Of a stretch of 64,000 nt of DNA, positions 60,451 through 64,000 are shown one piece after another. This stretch comes from Sphingobacteriales bacterium (GTDB lineage: Bacteria > Bacteroidota > Bacteroidia > Chitinophagales > JADIYW01). The notes under the pieces are model-generated. The model was not told where the DNA came from and did no database searches. It saw only the letters and a program-made list of their open reading frames with translations. The stretch covers positions 1,956,001 to 2,020,000 of the forward strand of contig CP064984.1 in assembly GCA_016699615.1 (NCBI GenBank), given 5' to 3'. How positions within the stretch are numbered: position 1 is the stretch's first letter; every line of letters starts with the position of its first letter. The position numbers were made by a program, and so were the translations under genes.

Positions 60451-61794
60451 ATTTTGCATTAAAATTGTTAGTAAATACAATCTGCGTTTTTCGCCGCCAC
60501 TCAAAGTTGATACATAATTATATTGTTGGTCTGGTGTAAATAAAAATCTTTCTAACATTTGCGAAGCAGAAATCTGTCCGCCAGCTACTGGAATATATTC
60601 TGCAATGTCTTTAATAACTTCAATGACGCGCTTACCATCTTTGAGTTGCATGCCTTTTTGGTTGTAGTATCCAAATACCATTGTTTCGCCAAGTACAATA
60701 TTGCCTTCGTCTGGTTTTTGGTTGCCTACAATAATATTTAGTAAGGTAGACTTTCCGCAACCATTTCTGCCTACTATACCAACGCGTTCGCCACGCTGAA
60801 ATTTGTAAGAAAACTTGTCTAATAATATTTTGTTGTCGTATTTTTTGCTGATGTTGTGTAGCTCTACAATTTTGCCACCCATTCTGCTCATTTTTATTTC
60901 TATCTCTACTTTTTTGTCATCTATTTTTTTAGTAGCAGCATTTTGTACATTTTCAAAATTATCTTCTCTTGATTTGGCTTTGGTTGTTCTTGCTTTAGGT
61001 TGTCTACGCATCCATTCTAGTTCTTTTCTAAATACATTCTGCGCTTTCTCAAGATTTGAGCGTTGGTGTTCTTCTCTAATTTCTTTATTTTCTAAATATT
61101 TGCTGTAGTTACCACGATGTTTGTATAATTGATTGTCTTCAAGCTCAAGAATATCTGTACATATATTTTCTAAAAAATACCTATCGTGCGTAATCATTAA
61201 TAGTGTGATATTGTCTTTAGATAAATAGCCTTCAAGCCATTCTATCATATCTAAATCCAAGTGGTTAGTAGGCTCATCTAAAATTAATAAATCTGGTTGT
61301 TGTAATAGTAAAATTGCAAGTGCCAAACGTTTGATTTGTCCACCAGAAAATGTGCTTACTTTTTGCTCTAAATCATCTATTAAAAAACGAGAAAGAATCT
61401 GTTTGATTTGTTGTTCATAATCCCAAGCTTGCAGTTTTTCCATTTCTTCCATTGCTTGGTTGATGTCGCCATGTCCAGCAATCGCTTTTTCATAGTTCAA
61501 ACAAGCTTTAAGCATTGGATTGTCAGCATTCAAAATAGTATCATATACTGTTTTGTTGCCATCAAAAATTGGATCTTGAATTAAGTAACCAACTCTAATA
61601 TCTTTATGGAATTTTACTTCACCAGATTCTGGTGGTTCTAATCCTTGTAATATTCTAATGAGTGTAGATTTGCCAGAACCATTTTTTGCTATGATGGCAA
61701 TTTTCTGACCTTTGTCTATAAAAAAGGTAATATCGCTGAATAATAAGCGTTCGCCGTAGTATTTAGAAAGATTTTGAACTGTAAGGTAATTCAT
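59934..61794 (-). CDS. ABC-F family ATPase (Uup-like), one frameshift near the end
   Basis: A soluble twin ABC ATPase of about 620 residues, the type that acts on ribosomes or replication rather than transport. First cassette: GSGKST (about 39-44), LSGGQIKRLALAILLLQQPDLLILDEPTNHLD. Second: GRNGCGKSTLLN (about 345), LSGGEKRRLYLL, LILDEPTNDLD, VSHDRYFLDKLTDWLFVFEGNG; then a C-terminal coiled coil as in Uup. The frame breaks at the T8 run 60184-60191; copy A has T7 and reads through to DGKELRWLELSEFA. Removing one base restores the end at 59934. This is a one-base gain, unlike the other breaks in the window. No transmembrane parts. Confidence 0.9.
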
Positions 61795-61817
61795 AAAAAG
61801 GAAAAATTTGAATGTTG

Positions 61818-61825
61818 CAAAGGTA
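61818..61825 (-). promoter_or_regulatory. Putative -7 box (TACCTTTG) of the ABC-F gene
   Basis: Exact TAnnTTTG match on the minus strand, 23 bases before the ATG. In the pseudogene copy the same site reads TACCTTAG, which supports the view that this base matters. Confidence 0.5.
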
Positions 61826-61851
61826 AGGAAATAAACTTAGTTGTTAAGTGT

Positions 61852-62994
61852 CTACTCGCTTTCTACCCAAAATAGATTTTCTGTAATGTAGTCGCAGAAT
61901 AGTCTTCCATTGTTGGTTAAAGTATATATGTTTTGGTTTTGCACTACCCAACTATTATCTATAAATGATTTGATTTCAAATTCAAAATGTTTTTTAAACT
62001 CATTGCCAAATTGTTTGTCAATATGATTTGTGTCAACGCCCCAAATTGTTCTTAGTTTTGTCATTATATATTCATTATACATATCAATGTTGCTTAGTGT
62101 TTCGCAACTTTGTGCCAATTGATGATGGTTAATTTGTTTGATGTATAATGCATTGTTATTGATGTTCCAGTATCTGTTTTTCCCATCAAATGAATGTGCA
62201 GATGGCCCTAACCCTAAATATTTACTGCCTTTCCAATAGTTGGTATTGTGTATGGCATATTGTTTATTGGTACAAAAGTTAGATATTTCATATTGTTCAT
62301 ATCCATGAGTTGCGCAAACATCTTGTAAAATAGAAAATTGTTCTGCAATCTTTTGTTCATCTATTTCAGAAATTATATTCTTTTGTATTTGATGGTGTAA
62401 AATGGTTTTTTCTTCAACTGTAATTGCATAGCAAGAAAAATGTTGGATATTATGATTGATGAGATACAATATATTTTCTTTCCATTGCTCATTACTAAGT
62501 GTAGGTGTACCATAAATTAAATCGCAAGTAATGTTGTTGAAGCCAATTTTTTGTGCAAGTTGTATGGCTGTTTTTCCTTCAGATGCATTGTGCGCTCTAT
62601 GCATAAATTTCAAATCTTCATCAAAAAAAGACTGAATTCCAATAGATAAACGATTGATTGGTGTGTATTGTTTTAATTGTGTTAGATATTCTTCTGTTAA
62701 ATCATCTGGATTGCATTCTATGGTAATTTCTGCTTTTGGTGTTACTGTGAATGTATTATATATTTTCTCTAATATTTTTAGAATATGATTGATGTCTATA
62801 AAACTTGGTGTGCCACCACCAAAATATATACTTTGAATGGTGGTTTCTTTCTGAAAGAAATTATTTTGTAGTTCTATTTCAATAATGATAGCTTGCACCA
62901 TCTTTTCTATATAATCTGTTTGTGTAGAAAAATGGAAATTGCAATAGTTACATGCCTGTTTGCAAAATGGAATGTGTATGTAGATGCCTGCCAT
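61852..62994 (-). CDS. hemW: Radical SAM heme chaperone HemW
   Basis: A 380-residue radical SAM protein. IYIHIPFCKQACNYCNF holds the cluster motif CxxxCxxC (Cys11, 15, 18), followed by SIYFGGGTPS, ECNPDD, RLSIGIQSF and the C-terminal winged helix (LRTIWGVD region). HemW-type proteins bind heme and hand it to target enzymes; they lack the extra residues of true coproporphyrinogen oxidase HemN. The short N-terminus and the absence of the HemN-specific extension favour HemW. Confidence 0.92.
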   Translation of the reverse strand: MAGIYIHIPFCKQACNYCNFHFSTQTDYIEKMVQAIIIEIELQNNFFQKETTIQSIYFGGGTPSFIDINHILKILEKIYNTFTVTPKAEITIECNPDDLTEEYLTQLKQYTPINRLSIGIQSFFDEDLKFMHRAHNASEGKTAIQLAQKIGFNNITCDLIYGTPTLSNEQWKENILYLINHNIQHFSCYAITVEEKTILHHQIQKNIISEIDEQKIAEQFSILQDVCATHGYEQYEISNFCTNKQYAIHNTNYWKGSKYLGLGPSAHSFDGKNRYWNINNNALYIKQINHHQLAQSCETLSNIDMYNEYIMTKLRTIWGVDTNHIDKQFGNEFKKHFEFEIKSFIDNSWVVQNQNIYTLTNNGRLFCDYITENLFWVESE

Positions 62995-63030
62995 ATTTTA
63001 TGCAAATTAAAACAAATCCTTAATTATTGA

Positions 63031-63038
63031 TATATTTG
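63031..63038 (+). promoter_or_regulatory. Putative -7 box (TATATTTG) of the barrel gene
   Basis: Exact TAnnTTTG match 11 bases before the ATG at 63050, divergent from hemW. Confidence 0.45.
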
Positions 63039-63049
63039 AAATACTTTTT

Positions 63050-64000
63050 ATGTGCCAACTGAAAAAAATATATTTTTTAGTGTTGATTTTTGTTGCCTTG
63101 TATTCAAAATCAGAAATAATATTAACTATTAAATATGCTTCTGCTAAGAAAACAAAACAATTGAAATACAAGAATGTTGAAGATGCACAAAAGTATTTAG
63201 AACAATTAAAACAAGATAAAATAAAACAAGGCTATTGGCAGTTTTCAATAGATAGTTTTTATTGTGTTGATAATAATTGCCAAGCATATATACATACTGG
63301 AACTAAATATTATTTGCAACAATTAGAAATAGGCAATAAAAAATGGAATTATAATGATATTCAAAATATAAAGAATATTCCAGAGTCAATATTGAAAGCA
63401 AGAGAAGAAACTGGTTATCCTTTTGCAAATGTGGAAATGGATAGTTTAAATCTTCAAAATGATACCCTATATGTCAATTATAAAGTAAATAAAGCACAAT
63501 TAGTTACCATTGATAGTTTTATTAATCATCAAAATGCGAAAATCTCAAAATCTTTTATAGAAAATTATACAGGAATAAAAAAAGGAAAACCATATGCTGA
63601 AAGTAAAATTCTGAATATTGATAATTTATTAAACAAGTTGCCTTACACAGAACTTACACAACCAACTGGAATAAATTTTAGAGGTGATAAGGCAGATATT
63701 CATTTATACTTAAAAAAGAGAAAGGTAAATAAGTTTGATTTTGTGATAGGATTTCTACCCAATAATTCAATTGCAGGAAAGTTTTTGATAACTGGTGAAG
63801 CAAGAATTCATTTGCAAAATGCATTTAAAAGAGGCGAGGAGCTATTCTTTGAATGGGTGCGTCTAAGACCAAACCAACAACGATTAAATATAAAATTTGC
63901 TTATCCATATTTATTTAAAACTCCTTTAGGTGTTAATACATCTTTCTTTTTAGACAAAAGAGATTCATCGTCATTAGATTTAAACATACAAGTAGGATTG
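63050..64000 (+). CDS. BamA/TamA-like outer-membrane protein, 5' part only
   Basis: 317 codons are open to the window edge. Residues 1-22 form a signal peptide (KKIYFLVLIFVALYSKSE). Residues about 25-210 look like POTRA-type units (strand-helix-helix-strand with EETGYPFANVEMDSLNLQNDTLYVNYKV, typical of POTRA domains). From about 225 the pattern changes to alternating beta strands with FDFVIGFLPNNS, GEARIHLQNAFKRGEELFFEWVRLR and FAYPYLFKTPLGVNTSFFLDKRD, as in the start of an Omp85-type barrel. Role: outer-membrane protein or lipid assembly, inferred from the fold. Confidence 0.66.
   Translation, partial: MCQLKKIYFLVLIFVALYSKSEIILTIKYASAKKTKQLKYKNVEDAQKYLEQLKQDKIKQGYWQFSIDSFYCVDNNCQAYIHTGTKYYLQQLEIGNKKWNYNDIQNIKNIPESILKAREETGYPFANVEMDSLNLQNDTLYVNYKVNKAQLVTIDSFINHQNAKISKSFIENYTGIKKGKPYAESKILNIDNLLNKLPYTELTQPTGINFRGDKADIHLYLKKRKVNKFDFVIGFLPNNSIAGKFLITGEARIHLQNAFKRGEELFFEWVRLRPNQQRLNIKFAYPYLFKTPLGVNTSFFLDKRDSSSLDLNIQVGL

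Overview
The window looks like a stretch of chromosome from an AT-rich member of the Bacteroidota. The evidence is a RemB/Wzi-like outer-membrane protein of the gliding-motility type, SPOR-tailed RlpA, DUF3943, DUF4442 and HTTM proteins, a methionyl-tRNA synthetase with a KISTS signature and a fused C-terminal tRNA-binding domain, and the tRNA-tuf-tRNA-secE-nusG block typical of the phylum. Start codons rarely have a Shine-Dalgarno sequence, while several TAnnTTTG -7 boxes (the Bacteroidota sigma-A consensus) lie close to start codons. I cannot place it below phylum. There is no CRISPR array, prophage or insertion sequence.

Layout. 1-8.2 kb: the 5' three-quarters of uvrA (minus strand, running off the left edge), an esterase, RlpA, then a minus-strand operon of a TauD-like dioxygenase, a BASS-family symporter and an amidase. 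8.2-16.2 kb: metG, priA, the RemB-like barrel, a DUF4442 thioesterase, a membrane protein and tadA. 16.3-19.0 kb: a TolC/HlyD efflux pair. 19.6-24.6 kb: YceI, trmN6 and two tandem acyl-CoA ligases. 24.7-26.8 kb: four overlapping membrane-protein genes ending in an MFS transporter. 26.8-39.8 kb: mltG-ybgC-yihY, DUF3943, purD, a YjgN/M48 pair, a prenyl synthase with a CDF transporter, an alpha/beta hydrolase, and HTTM-deoC-deoD. 39.8-43.2 kb: a TMTC-like membrane protein and a 2-oxoacid dehydrogenase E2. 43.3-52.2 kb: four tRNAs, tuf, tRNA-Trp, secE, nusG, rplK, rplA, rplJ, rplL and rpoB. 52.2-64 kb: a TPR histidine kinase, ricT, a family of small lipoproteins, a duplicated ABC-F gene, hemW and the start of a BamA/TamA-like barrel.

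Two things stand out. First, rpoB ends in a strong intrinsic terminator and is not followed by rpoC, which is nowhere in the remaining 11.9 kb; the rpoBC operon appears split. Second, many genes that should be intact carry single-base frameshifts, nearly all one-base losses and mostly at homopolymers (priA, first acyl-CoA ligase twice, trmN6, yihY, an alpha/beta hydrolase, rpoB, the histidine kinase). Two more have in-frame TAA codons. Because essential genes are hit, consensus sequencing error is the simplest explanation, but it must be settled before any gene here is called a pseudogene. A genuine pseudogene is the left copy of the duplicated ABC-F gene, which has a 1.2 kb internal deletion, a lost start codon and a damaged promoter box.
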